NCBI RefSeq assembly: GCF_037975245.1
Contig: NC_092568.1
Coordinates: 29,394,001-29,458,000, forward strand
Direction: 5' to 3'
Source: Apostichopus japonicus
Lineage: Eukaryota > Echinodermata > Holothuroidea > Aspidochirotida > Stichopodidae
Length of the DNA: 64,000 nt
Under the pieces are notes generated by a model. It had not been told where the DNA came from and searched no databases. It saw only the letters and a program-made list of their open reading frames with translations. Both the position numbers and the translations under genes were made by a program. This document shows, one piece after another, positions 1-22,137 of this stretch. The stretch's first letter is position 1. Every line of letters starts with the position of its first letter.

Positions 1-1260
1 CTTGCAATGTTGCTCCTTGGGGGGGGGAGGGGACATTTGAGTTTTCAATAAATCATTCAAAGGCACATTAGAATTCTTCTCTAAGTGTTAGCCAGTTTTA
101 CAAATATTTAAAAGAAACCAAACAAGCACAGATCCAAAAAAATATTTGATGTCAAAGAGAAGGGACTTTAGGTGGGGGGGAGGGGGAAGGGTGGGGAGTG
201 GAAACGTTCCAAATCAGTTTACAACCAAGAAGTCAATTGATCATCATATTTGCAATATTTGGCAGATATTAGAAAACTCTTTTTGTTTCTATTTTCTAGG
301 TAAAACATATTGTGCGATCATTCCCTTATTTATAGATTATTAGTAACATAGATGCAATTCATATTGATCAATGTAGGGCCTTCGGTTTTCTAGATCTTAA
401 ATTTGTCTATGTAGAACAAAACAATAATAATAATATTACACGTGTTTGTGACCTTATGCAGAGCTTATGATGATGCAGAATGCATCCGAATTTTGCACAT
501 GTTTGCAAATTGTCTGCTGAAATTATGCAGGCTCAACGTCACAAGAAATACTGATGCTCGTTTGAGAAATATTTTATCTTAAACTTAGAAATTTGGTCAA
601 CACTTTCTGTTAGTAAGCTTACTTTGTACAAGAAATATCTTGACAGGACTGTAGAAAAGAGTGATCCATAGGTCCATGACTGAAGAGAACGTCCTGCAGT
701 AGTGATGGGGGGGGGGGGTTGGGTGATTGCCCGCCATCTTACAGGATGATCTGACAATGTCGATGTTACCTCATGTTCTTGGTGATTAAACAAATTGCGA
801 GGTCTTGGCTACTGCGATTTAGTCGCACATTCTTAGTTGTTTCCAGCAGATTTGGCTAACTTTCTATGTACATTTTTGGTATTACAAGTTCAATTCCATT
901 ATTTCAATTCTTGCGCTGCATTTTATGTTAAATTACTCTTAAAAAGCAGAAAATTAGATTGAAACTGACAGGAGTAATGAGAGTATAAAGCAGAAATGAT
1001 TTTCTTTTGTTTTGCTTATTTGTCATAGTTACAAAGGTTGTTGATATCAGCTGTAAACAATTTAAGTTCAAATTTCACTCATGTTGTAAGATCTGGGGTT
1101 TTTTTTTGGGTATTTTGGTGACAATCATAAATATTGTAATAATAATCAGATTGGATTAAATTTGGCAAAGAGGGAGATTATGCAGTGCATTAAAATGAAT
1201 TAAAAAAAATTGTGATTATGAGAAGAAATTGGGGGGAGAGAAAGGGCAAAGATTTTTTTG
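1..1260. other. Non-coding, no gene seen
   Basis: AT-rich sequence with G runs (18-26, 174-180, 709-718). No splice-consistent or conserved coding stretch. Confidence 0.6.
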
Positions 1261-1267
1261 GATATTT

Positions 1268-1337
1268 TTGACTACAATGGGATTTGAAACGGTGATTTCA
1301 AAATTACAAGTCTCGGGCTCTAACCAACTGAGCTATC
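1268..1337 (-). mobile_element. tRNA-like SINE head or tRNA pseudogene
   Basis: On the minus strand it reads GATAGCTCAGTTGGTTAGAG, then CGAGACTTGTAATTTTG (an anticodon-arm-like hairpin with TGT), then TTTCAAATCCC as B box. The acceptor and T stems do not pair, so it is not a working tRNA gene. It is preceded by a run of about 17 G. Confidence 0.55.
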
Positions 1338-1344
1338 CCCCCCC

Positions 1345-2999
1345 CCCCCCCCCAACAAAAGCTCCATAAAAGACATGTAAGGCTAGGGACTATGAAGATG
1401 GTTCAGGGTTAGTTTATTTATAACTATTTTTTTTTTCTTGAAAAATAAGACATTAATATTTTCTAGAAAGTAATGCTTATGATGTTAAATAATGCCAATT
1501 AGTCAGCATTTGTTATATTAGCCTTTTCAATCTGGTTTAAAGTTGCATTTACTCAGCTGCAATATGGTGTTATCATACAATGTAGTAAAAACAAAGACAA
1601 TGTTCCCAGGAATGTTATCTGCTACTTTAATCCACGGGAGAGTTTACCCCTCGATCAATGAAATTCGGGGTATCTTCAAAATGCTGTGAAAAACTAAGCA
1701 TTTTACTTCATTCCATCCACTATCAGCAAGGAGAAACAGGCTGTGATTACTTCTCATATATTTTTTATTTATATCATAGATTAAATTTTCGCAAGTCTAA
1801 GATTAATTTTAGATCCGGTTGTCAAAGGTAAACAAGGTGGATTTTTTTTTTTTCATTTAACAAAATATTATTTTTTGTAATTTTGAAAGTTTGATTGAAT
1901 ATTTTTGATCTGGCTACCGTGACAACTGTTTTGTAATCAAAAGTACAATTGTTGTGTTAAATGATTTGAAATATTTAGTAATGAATTAAGATCTTTAAAT
2001 GTGCCAAATTATTTTTCATTATACATTAACCTGCTTAAATTTTTTACCTAAAAAACAAATTACTTTTCATGATATCAGTGTTATTATCGTAGTATTTTCA
2101 GAAATCTATCCGTCTAAGTCTTTCTCTGATCAAACAACTTTCTAGTAAATAAAATTAGTATTATTCATTCTGATACTTATCGAATATTTCATTAACTTCG
2201 GAAACTTTGAAAATCGAAGAAATAGGTTGAAAGAAGTTTGTCTTTTGGAACTTGTATTATTACAGTTATGACTCTTTATCACTTTGCATACTTCCGGAAC
2301 CACAATCACTAGAACATTCCTACATTGTGTTGTGGTTGTGTGTGTTGGATCAAGTCACGTGTCTGGTGCTGGGCAATGAAGTTTTGATAACAACAATAAG
2401 GAGAAGGGTGTGCTCTCGACAAGGTAATCTCTATACTCCACGGAATGTTTCTCGAGGGATTTAAGAGATTGTTAAAATTGCCTTCGGGTATATTTTTTTG
2501 TGTATGTAATAGTCGGTGAGTTACACCAAAAAGAAAATGTTGCATGACGGCAGACATTCCACTGTTGTATGAACACTCGCGGAATGTTTCCATTTTTGTT
2601 GTTGAAGAAGTCTAATCATCCGCTGGCAGCAGAAACATTCATGTGTTCTCTGACATCTTAGACCTTGTACTTAACAAGAGGTGTTGGAAAATGTTCTGTG
2701 TCTTTGTTATTATGATAAGAATAACTTTGGAGACAGCTTTTACGCCAGCCTGTATACATATGAATAACTATTGGAAAGGATAATACGCAAAGGACGAACT
2801 GGTGCACGGCTGCATCCGATGTGCCGAGGACGCCGCCGATCTTCGAGACGCCAAATTTCCACAATGGTGCCCTTTATTTCAAGGACCCAGCGCTGACTGT
2901 TGGACCACGGAACCGGTAGCAATATATATGCTCCAGTCCGACCCTGACTACACTGTTGTAGCCATGAGTGATTGTTAGATGGGATTCTATCGATAAAGT
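1345..2999. other. Non-coding, no gene seen
   Basis: AT-rich. The short open frames near 2.3-2.9 kb show no family resemblance or splice context. Confidence 0.55.
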
Positions 3000-3013
3000 A
3001 GTATTTCTAATTC

Positions 3014-3206
3014 GCTTCTCGGCCTTTTGGCTAAGATCATTGTGTAGTATAAGTTCTCTTTCGAGTGGAATGGTGATGCACACCCGACGATGATCACACA
3101 GTCACAGTCCCGATGCAAGGGGACTGGGGTTGAGAGCGGATCAGTCGTTCGGTACTTTGGTTTTCATGCCAGGTTCTTTCCTGGGCGACATTTCCTTTAA
3201 AAAAAA
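3014..3206 (+). mobile_element. U2-snRNA-headed SINE with 14-bp target-site duplication
   Basis: The head GCTTCTCGGCCTTTTGGCTA and following AGATCA..TGTGTAGTAT reproduce the 5' end of U2 snRNA, including the branch-site recognition sequence. A body unrelated to U2 follows (GATGATCACACAGTCACAGT, GGGGACTGGGGTTGAGAG), then an A-run. AGTATTTCTAATTC flanks it perfectly on both sides (3000-3013 and 3207-3220). A second copy at 13.7-13.9 kb shares head and body, so this is a dispersed family and not a U2 gene or simple U2 pseudogene. Confidence 0.88.
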
Positions 3207-3220
3207 AGTATTTCTAATTC

Positions 3221-4374
3221 TTCCAACAAATAGTCATTGAAGATGGTTCTACCTGACACCTTGTGCGCATGACAAAATATTGTCGTGCTCTATATCACAA
3301 AACCGTTGTGCCTAATTATGGCTGCTTGTTGAAATTTGGTATTACCTTACAACTGGGCTTGTGACCATTCCACAGTATCATGTACCATTTTTTTCCTCTT
3401 TGTCTTATACATGTATTATTTTTTATCTTTGTTTATGTTTGTTTGTTTGTAGGGAAAGAAAACCACAAAATAAAAGGTCAAAGATCAGGTGTACTGATTG
3501 TGCCTTATACTTTACAAACATACTGCTTCTTAAGTCGTATATCTGTCCTCTCCTCTCCCTGGTACCCCTGAGAAGTGGTACCTAGTCACAGGATCATGGG
3601 TTCATTTTTTCATAGAAGTCCCTACAAGTGTCGTCTCTATTGACAAGGTTTGGATGTCATCGTAAATAAGTTACATTTTGATACAATTTTTTTTCTTCAA
3701 ACAAAATTTAAGACGCAACGACTCCTTCCTTTAGAATAAGTCTTTTGATTTTGGTCATTCAAGTAACTTTTGCACTTTCGTGTCGCTGCATGCACGCTCC
3801 TTTTGTTTACAAGTTTGTCAATACAAAAAAGTAGGCTTTTGGAAAAGTCTTCTGTTGTTAAAATGTCTGTGATCAAAACCAGCAGTGTGTGCTCAAATGG
3901 CTTATGTTGCTCTCTTTGTGATATCGTTCGGTAAAAATTAGTGGATTTATGGAGTGTGTAAATCTTTTTTTTTTTATTAAATAAGAAAATTTAGGTGATA
4001 TATTGTGATTAAATCGGTAACAATTGGTCAAATCATTTGATTATTAAACGTTTAAATAAAACATGCTAAGTTATACAACTCAATAGTTTTCCAAATGGTA
4101 TATGTGTATATGTTACAGTTCATCGTTTTCTTTGTAGTTTAAAATTCTCTGTGTTGGAATATTTTTGAATTTCTAACATATTTTTTTGCTATAAATATAT
4201 TTCGTCCTCTAAAGAAACTGATGTTTATCGACTCCATTTTTTGGGGTCTCATTTTGTTTTGTAGTATTGACATTTTTTGCTGCAGATTTCATGTGTCAGG
4301 AGGACGGGAGTGTGGTAGGGATAGAGTAAGGGGGGTGGTGGAAGAGGAGATACCCCCACTCCCCCTCATCCTTG
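3221..4374. other. Non-coding between U2-SINE and hAT-like element
   Basis: AT-rich, no recognisable coding or RNA gene. Confidence 0.6.
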
Positions 4375-4382
4375 TTGATGGT

Positions 4383-4983
4383 CAAGGGCGGACTGGGTCT
4401 CAAAACCGGCCCGGGCATTTTTCACCTAAGACCGGCCCATTTTTCTTTGATATGTTGCTTACATAGTGATCGCCGTGCTGGGGAGGGGTCTAAGGGGATT
4501 GAGATTTGTTTGAAGTTAAGGAATGCCTAGATGCAAAATGGTGATATATTTCTCAATTTTGTAGGTTACAATACTTCTTTAAAAAAGACCCCAAAATAAT
4601 TTTCCAGAAGCAACACTTGATTAAACTGAGAAAAGTTCAAAACGTAAACAAATATAGACAAAAATGTATGTTTGAGACTGGATTTTATTTAGTTTTTCAA
4701 GCATTTTGTGACAACATGCTGTAAACAAATGGGAAAAAAAACCTAAATCAAGTCCATTAGCACGGACGGGTTGCCAATAGCACGTTCTTTGTTACGAACT
4801 AACAGACTAACTAACATGGTGATTTCATGAGCTGATTCGTCACAGTTAAAAATATATTTCTACACTGCAGCCCGTCTGTATTCCATCAACTACTGTGAAA
4901 ATGGGCCGTAAATTTTACCAGGCTCACCAGCCCACTGACCCACCGGGCATTGCCCAAATGCCCTTGTGGCCAGTCCGCCACTG
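4383..4983. mobile_element. Non-autonomous hAT-like element with 8-bp TSD
   Basis: The ends are CAAGGGCGGACTGG and (inverted) CAGTGGCGGACTGG, typical hAT-style termini, flanked by TTGATGGT at 4375-4382 and 4984-4991. The 601-bp interior has no transposase. Subterminal parts are also inverted: ACCGGCCCGGGCA with CCTAAGACCGGCCCA on the left, and TGGGCCGTAAAT with TGCCCGGTGGGT on the right strand. Confidence 0.9.
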
Positions 4984-5077
4984 TTGATGGTATATACTAC
5001 AATATATTTCCCATATACTCTCTGTCATGTATTTTAGCTGTTTATTATAGGAATTGGTTACTGCTATAGATTGCACA

Positions 5078-5245
5078 CTGCAGCTCAGTAAATAGAGAAT
5101 GGGACTATAGATGCGGATCGGAAGGTCGATTGTGAGAATGCGGCGTCGCTCCTCTGACCATTGATTTAATATATAATAGTGGACGCACTCATAACCACGG
5201 CCATAAGATGATGTAAATATTAAACTGTAAAAAAAATATTAAAAG
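5078..5245 (+). mobile_element. Possible tRNA-derived SINE
   Basis: GCAGCTCAGTAAATAGAGAA resembles a tRNA D-arm and AGGTCGATTGTGAG a B box; downstream GGCCATAAGATGATGTAAAT and A-rich sequence look like a SINE tail. No TSD was identified. Confidence 0.4.
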
Positions 5246-5621
5246 AGACACACACCATTCTTTTCTTGCTATACTCTTCACATGCACGTCCTGCCATTTT
5301 CTACATTATGCTATAAGCGATGCTAACGGAGACCCTGACCGTCATAACTTGGTGGGAAATAATACACGCCATTGGTTTCTCATATGCCTTACTCAAGGCG
5401 TTTATTACAGTGTGATCGATCAACTAAAATTGTTTTCACTTATCGGTTTAGTGCTCTAGCTAGTTTTCACAGTATTAATACCGGTTTACAATGTGTATTT
5501 TCTACCCGTAACATTTACTTAAAGTACACCAATTTAAAGTCTCCCAATTAAAAGGGTGACCCTAGGCACAAAAATAATTATGATATGTTTAGAGCATTAA
5601 TAATAACTGCTATCAATCCAG

Positions 5622-5679
<58 letters not shown>

Positions 5680-6390
5680 CATTTAAACTTGCCCATTTAA
5701 AATCTATTAAAATTACAATTTAATATCTGACGCCATCAGTTAAAATGGCTGCAATATTCTAACACACGATACTCTAGCACTCCAAACTGTAAGTTCATGT
5801 GTTTCTCAGTTGCAACTCACAACTCGACCGATGCACAATAGATCAATTGTGTATGATATGTTGTTTACATCCCTAGTATTGAAAGTGGCGATTGCGACCC
5901 TTTTTAGGGTCGTCAAACAAAAACAAATCAGAAGAAGAAAAATAAATTGTTTTTTATTTAGGGGGGGGGGGAGTGGGAAAATGTTGAACAATAAGTACTT
6001 AAAAAGTAACATTTGCAACTAAGCACCCTTATTCATATAAATTTCTCAAAGCTGAGGGGTGGTCACCAAGGTGATGAATGTGAAAATGGGGAGTCACCAG
6101 GATTTGTTAAAGATGACATTTTATTTGAGTTATTATAGGAATTGTAAAGTAATAAATGAATAATAAGATTTAACAAATAATAGATTCGTTTGTTTTCTTC
6201 AAAATTTATAACTCAATAAAAAAGGGTAGAAGTTGTATACAAATTATAATAATAATAATAATCAGCAGTTATTTTTACGCCTCTAAGCGACCACAAATGT
6301 GGGAGAAACCTGCAAGGGCTTGTATGGATTACAACGTACACGTCAGGTGGAAAATTATTGCTCTTGGATGAAAAACCCACCTCGCCATGA
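5246..6390. other. Non-coding with microsatellite
   Basis: Contains the (TA)n tract at 5.6 kb, a G run at 5961-5970 and otherwise nothing recognisable. Confidence 0.6.
5625..5678. repeat. (TA)n microsatellite
   Basis: About 54 bp of uninterrupted TA. Confidence 0.97.
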
Positions 6391-6478
6391 CGCGACCGAG
6401 TAACCCGGAAACTCCCGATTGCTAAGCCTCATTGCTTTGTTGCCACCGCCTTTATCCACTCGGCCACAGTAACGGTCA
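6391..6478 (-). mobile_element. Possible tRNA-Ser-like SINE relic
   Basis: The minus strand contains TGGCCGAGTGGATAAAGGCG (a perfect A-box consensus and a serine/leucine-type D arm). The B box is poor. A similar piece occurs at 14290-14356. Confidence 0.4.
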
Positions 6479-7078
6479 ATATTAACCGGGTCATTATTAT
6501 CATTGTTCGATACACTTATAGCACTTATTCTAAAATTTAATAAACGAAAATAATCATGAATTTGACGGCGACCCTCCTGCATTGATGTACCCCACCCCCC
6601 TCAATCGGTTACTCTGGATACGGGCATGAGATTGGATTTTTCTGATCAAGTAAAGTGATGATTTAAAATGAAATACTTGATTTCGTATAAATTGATCGAA
6701 AGACACACAGTATCATAGAAAATTTCAGAATAAAAAATCTGTGAAAGCGTAAAATGATGATATAAAACGTGATATTGTAGGCATTAAGTTAAAACACATG
6801 AAAGAAGTTGAGGCACCTGTAACATTTACAAATTCAATGAGCTTGAAAATTACACTTAAAAAAAGCGGGAGATTTGCGTTTCATTCAGACTGTTAGTCGG
6901 AGGAGTTATTGCATTGAGCCGGGTAAGGAATTGACCACTACTACGAGTGTATGCCCCCCCCCCCCGCCTCCCTCCTTTTCCAAAATCTTACGTTTAGGGC
7001 TACGTCTACAGACCTAAATTATAATCTTTATGTGACTCCCAATTCAGCATTTAAAATTATATTTCTCTCGTGTTTTCA

Positions 7079-7270
7079 GATATGTCATGTCCTTATTTAA
7101 AAGATCATGTAATGAGGTTCACACATTATATATCCACCATTATGAAAAAGACCAATAATAATGTTCATGCTAAATTTTCCCGTTATTTCAGATCTCCTCA
7201 TTTCAAGGCTCATGTAAAGAGGTTTCACATTATATCCAACATAATGAACATACCAATAATGTTAATTTTC
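7079..7270 (+). repeat. Tandem duplication of about 112 bp
   Basis: TTTTCAGATATGTCATGTCC ... GATCATGTAATGAGGTT and TTTCAGATCTCCTCATTTCA ... GCTCATGTAAAGAGGTTT run in parallel, both followed by CACATTATAT.CCA and ACCAATAAT. An open frame of 86 codons crosses it, but nothing recognisable is encoded. Confidence 0.7.
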
Positions 7271-7509
7271 AAAAAAAAGTATAAAAAGGGTGGTAGTAAA
7301 AGAATGTCATGTAGTGGCGACGTAATATAATGCACTGTATATAATGAAAGAAATTTAATAAACGAGTTAGTCTATTAAGAAGTACAAAGTGATGAATAAA
7401 ATATTTAGCAGTTTAAAAAAAAACAACACAACACACTCAACTATACTTACTTAACTGTATTACAAGGCACTCGTTATAAAAAAATAAAATCGAAATGTCT
7501 GTTTGGCGC

Positions 7510-18083
<10,574 letters not shown>

Positions 18084-18316
18084 AGTACTGGAACATCTGA
18101 AAGTGATATAGAGAACATGTAGATACAAAGCTGTATGCCTATTTGTTTCATGAATGTCATACAAAAATATTAATAACTGCAATATTTTAAGATCTAACAG
18201 TTAATTAAAACCGTATCAGTTATAGAAGTTTTATTTTTGTGGCAATCAATTTTTAATTCCTATAGGAATTGTATGACCAAACGTTGCCATCAATTTAGGG
18301 AAACAATCGGGTTCAA

Positions 18317-19115
18317 CCTACTACCACCACCACTAATTCTTTTTTCACAGTAGACCAACAATACGCTGATGATATCTCTTGGGCATCAACTGGTCAGCAT
18401 ATACTGCAAGACATCGAAAAACGAGTCTCTGACAAACTGGCAGTAAGAAATCTGAAAATCAATTGCACAAAAACTGAGAAATTTACAATCACAACAAAAG
18501 GAAATGACAGTTGGAAGAAATGTAAATATGTTGGAAGCTTGCTGGGGACCGAAGAAGACATTAACAGAAGAATTGGTATAACCAACGGTGCTTTCAACAC
18601 ACTGTCAAGCATTTTCAAAAGCAAAAACATAAGCCGGAAAAATTGCTTAGGATCTTTGAGACTTTATTAAAGAGTATTTTTTTGTACAATTGCGAACTGT
18701 GGGGCACAACGAAGGATCTTGATCGGAAAATTGACACTTTTCAAAGGAGACTACTTCGAAATATTGTCAACATTAGATGGACCAATAATAATTGGTTATC
18801 AAATGATGAGCTATACAACGAAACCAACCAAACACCTTGGTCATCGATAGTCGCACATAGAAGATTGAGATTTTTCGGTCATGTAGCAAGACTTCAGGAG
18901 GACGCTTCAGCAAAGGTTGCTTTAAGAGAAGCACTGAGACATACTGCTAAACCAGTTGGAAGGCCCGTGACTACCTTGCTTGTAAAAATAAAGTCGCAAT
19001 TCAAGGACATTAATATTAACAATTTCGAGGAAGCAATAAACCTTGCGCAAGATCGTGATACGTGGCGGAGGTAAACTTTCACTGAGCATGTCGGATAGAC
19101 GAGACTCAACTTACT
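18317..19115 (+). pseudogene. 5'-truncated LINE reverse transcriptase fragment with 12-bp TSD
   Basis: An open frame from about 18345 contains QQYADDISWAS (catalytic YADD at 18362-18373), KCKYVGSLLGTEEDINRRI, then after a single frameshift near 18636 continues LRIFETLLKSIFLYNCELWG, RRLRFFGHVARLQED and ends at a TAA (19074). This is the C-terminal half of a non-LTR RT. AATCGGGTTCAA flanks it at 18305-18316 and 19116-19127, a likely target-site duplication. The clade cannot be assigned by eye. Confidence 0.75.
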
Positions 19116-19597
19116 AATCGGGTTCAAGCTCGTCAACTCTCTCCAATAAATCAAGTTGGCTATTATTAGTAAAATGAAACAGCTGACCCGAAATCAGTTG
19201 TTCAAGTTTACACCAACACTCATAGTATGTGGTAAACACACTGAATAGAGCAAACATATAGCCTACTCCACATTGTGGTCATATCCATTGTGGTATATAG
19301 GTAAATGATGGCCCCCCATCACACGTCATAAAGACTATAGCTAACCTTTTAGTAGAAAGAATGGCAGAACAACTCAACTTGCTAGCTGCACACTTGCATG
19401 CAGGTTGAAGAAACTCAGAATAAACATTAAGAATGATAGAAGTGGTTGGTTTCTCAACAGCCACTCGTAGTTTGAGGTTTGATAATCTATTTGCTTTTGT
19501 GAACAGGCCTACTCTTTGAGAAACTGGACAGACAAGAAACTAAGACCAGTGTAAACTTAAGATGAACCAAGCCACGTATAGGTGGATCCAGCCGATT

Positions 19598-19889
19598 CAC
19601 ACAGAGATTACAGTAACTACTGTCAATCTTAAAAGTTTTGTACCACAGTAAATACTGGGTCGTGTTGACAAATCTGATAAATCGGTAGAATGTGCTATTA
19701 AGTTTACAGTAAGAACTGAGGATATTTGCAATTCCAACAAATCCCAAACAACTGGATTTGTTGGAATTACACATATCCTCAGTTCTTACTGTAATCCTAG
19801 TAGCACATGCTACCGAACTATAGCACGATCCAGTTTTTACTGTGGTACAAAACTAAGATGTACAGTAGTAACTGTGTTCTCTATATGTG
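19598..19889. mobile_element. Foldback (palindromic) element, about 290 bp
   Basis: Two arms meet at 19740-19760: ATTCCAACAAATCC / GGATTTGTTGGAAT at the centre, ACAGTAAGAACTGAGGATAT / ATATCCTCAGTTCTTACTGT further out, then TTTTGTACCACAGTAAA / TTTACTGTGGTACAAAA, to the ends CACACAGAGA and TCTCTATATGTG. A hairpin MITE is the likely explanation. No coding capacity. Confidence 0.8.
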
Positions 19890-21114
19890 TATCTAAGTGT
19901 ATCGGATGGTGGATCAAACGACGAACAGAGGACATTTACACAATCACGAAAATATCACGATGATTGTTTACAGTTCACTGTGGGGACTTTGTTCTGTATG
20001 TTCGTATTGCGTCCACACTGCCCCCCCCCCTCCCATCCTGATCGGCGGGTGCGGAGTAATGATTATCCCCGAAAGGGAGATCACCATTGCGGGGCGGGGG
20101 GGGGGGGCTAGTCCGATCCTAAATTAGCGACCACACTACGATCTTGATCGTCCCCGCGTTGTCTGATCCTCTTTAATCTTGCGTTCTCAAATGTCAACGA
20201 CGTTATGGTACGCATCTAGGTGTTAAACATGCATATTCAATAGTTTTGTCTTAAAATCGAGGTCATAATATAGGGTAAGAATATAACATTTATACATACC
20301 GAAAATATTGACACTTATACCTTGTCCAAGAAAGAGACAAAACAAAGGTAACAGCCTTTTATTTGCCAAACTTTAAAACCCTCAATGAGTTCAATGTTGA
20401 TTACAGTTAAAACTTGCAGACGAAGTCCAGTTTCAGAATAGAATAACAAAATCTCTATGCAAGCGGTACCATCATCAGGACTTATAAGAAACTCTCACAA
20501 ACAGTTTCCTCCCCTCTGTAGTTACGTACAATAACTCTATCGAAAACATCACATGTTAACAAAACGTCGGCGTATATGGTCGGCATATATTCCCGAATTT
20601 TGTCCACTGTGGCCAACCATAGGCGTAAAGTAGCGATAGACTTAGCTATTGTATCACGCTTGCATTGAATTTACGCAAAGTAATCTAGTATTATTTTGCT
20701 ACTATACTCTGCACTATCATCTTCAAAAGAAATCAACTAATTGAAAGGGCAAACATCTTGGCTAGTTTTTCTCCATTCGTTATAAGAATTTTTTTTTATC
20801 AAATTGATATCGGTTGGCATTCACTTAATTATCTTTATACTTCTTTGTGTATTAAATTACACAATGAAAGCCGGATGGTATACGTACGGTTTTCAATGGC
20901 ATCTCACAGTTATAAAAATGTATCACCGCAAATTTAGATTCGAAGATTGTTGCAGACTAATTTGTACGGTTACCATGGAGACAGAGTCAATCACAGTTAT
21001 TCATGAGAGACATATAACAAAACAACTTGTAAGGCTCAGCAATTAGTTTACGGCGTGCTAATTACACGCACTGAATTCTTGCATAATGTTTCAGGGAGAA
21101 TGAGAATTACTCTA
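19890..21114. other. Non-coding between two foldback elements
   Basis: Includes C run 20022-20031 and G run 20097-20107. No gene seen. Confidence 0.6.
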
Positions 21115-21743
21115 TGGCGCGAGAAAGCGGAATATATTACGTACAAATATATATATGCTGTACTTGCGAAATACATACATGGTTAACTTCAAAATAAATT
21201 TTAGACATATTTAAATATACGTATACACATATATTTTCTCTGAAAATTATATTTATTCCTTTAAAGTAGGCTATATATTTATATATTCTCCAGGTGTACA
21301 GAAATCATTTTCTTAATAACTAATATGTATTATGTACAAAAATATATATTCTCTTACAGCAAATATTCTGTCCAAAATATATATTCTCTAACACAAAAAT
21401 ATTTTTCTATGCCAAGAATATATTTATTCTCTAAGAGAAAAAATATATATATATATTCTCTAAGAGAAAAAATATATATATTGGAGAATATTTACTGTAA
21501 GAGAATATATATTTTTGCACAGAATACATATTTGTTGTTAAGAAAATACTTCCTGTACGCAGGCTGGAGAATATATAAATATATAATTTAAAGGAATAAA
21601 TGTAATATATAATAATGTGTATACATATATATACATATGTCTAAAACTTATTTTTTAAGTTAACCATGTATATATTTCGCAAGTACAGCATATATATATA
21701 TATATATATATTTGTACGTAATATATTCCGCTTTCTTGCGCCA
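21115..21743. mobile_element. Foldback (palindromic) element, about 629 bp
   Basis: The whole segment is one near-perfect inverted repeat centred near 21430. Outer ends are TGGCGCGAGAAAGCGGAATA and, inverted, TGGCGCAAGAAAGCGGAATA; inner landmarks TGCTGTACTTGCGAAATA, CATGGTTAACTT and TAGACATAT occur in both arms. A clear TSD was not found. The Tyr/Ile-rich open frame at 21325-21591 is a by-product. Confidence 0.9.
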
Positions 21744-22022
21744 GCTATAGAACTCGCTCATCAATAACGACGTTTTATAGAAATGAGTCGACGCGGTTTG
21801 GTTTTAAATTTTGACAACGAATGTAATTTGGAGAGGTTGCTGTATACATACTCAATTCCACTAATAGGCCTACGTACATTAAATCGTCATGTGTATATAT
21901 GATTATAATATATATAGGAAGTTTCCCAAGTTGAATTAATACGTTGGATGTAACTGAAAGGTCGCAAGTCGATGTTGTGGGATGTTGGACAACTAACTCG
22001 CATGTTTTTTTTTTGGTGTTTA

Positions 22023-22137
22023 ACCCTAATATGGTTTTGTTGAACCCTCTATGGTTTTGTTGAACCCTCTATGGTTTGTTGAACCCTCTATGGTTTTGTT
22101 GAACCCTCTATGGTTTTGTTGAACCCGCTAGGGTTTC
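22023..22137 (+). repeat. 21-bp tandem repeat, 5-6 copies
   Basis: The unit is close to CTCTATGGTTTTGTTGAACC(C); the last copy degenerates to CGCTAGGGTTTCTGAAC. Confidence 0.93.

Noticed and set aside
1268-1337. Functional tRNA-Thr gene
   Set aside because: The acceptor and T stems do not pair; only D-arm, anticodon-arm and B-box likeness remain.
3014-3206. Functional U2 snRNA gene
   Set aside because: Only about the first 40 bases resemble U2; the Sm site and 3' stem-loops are absent, and a TSD with an A tail shows retroposition.
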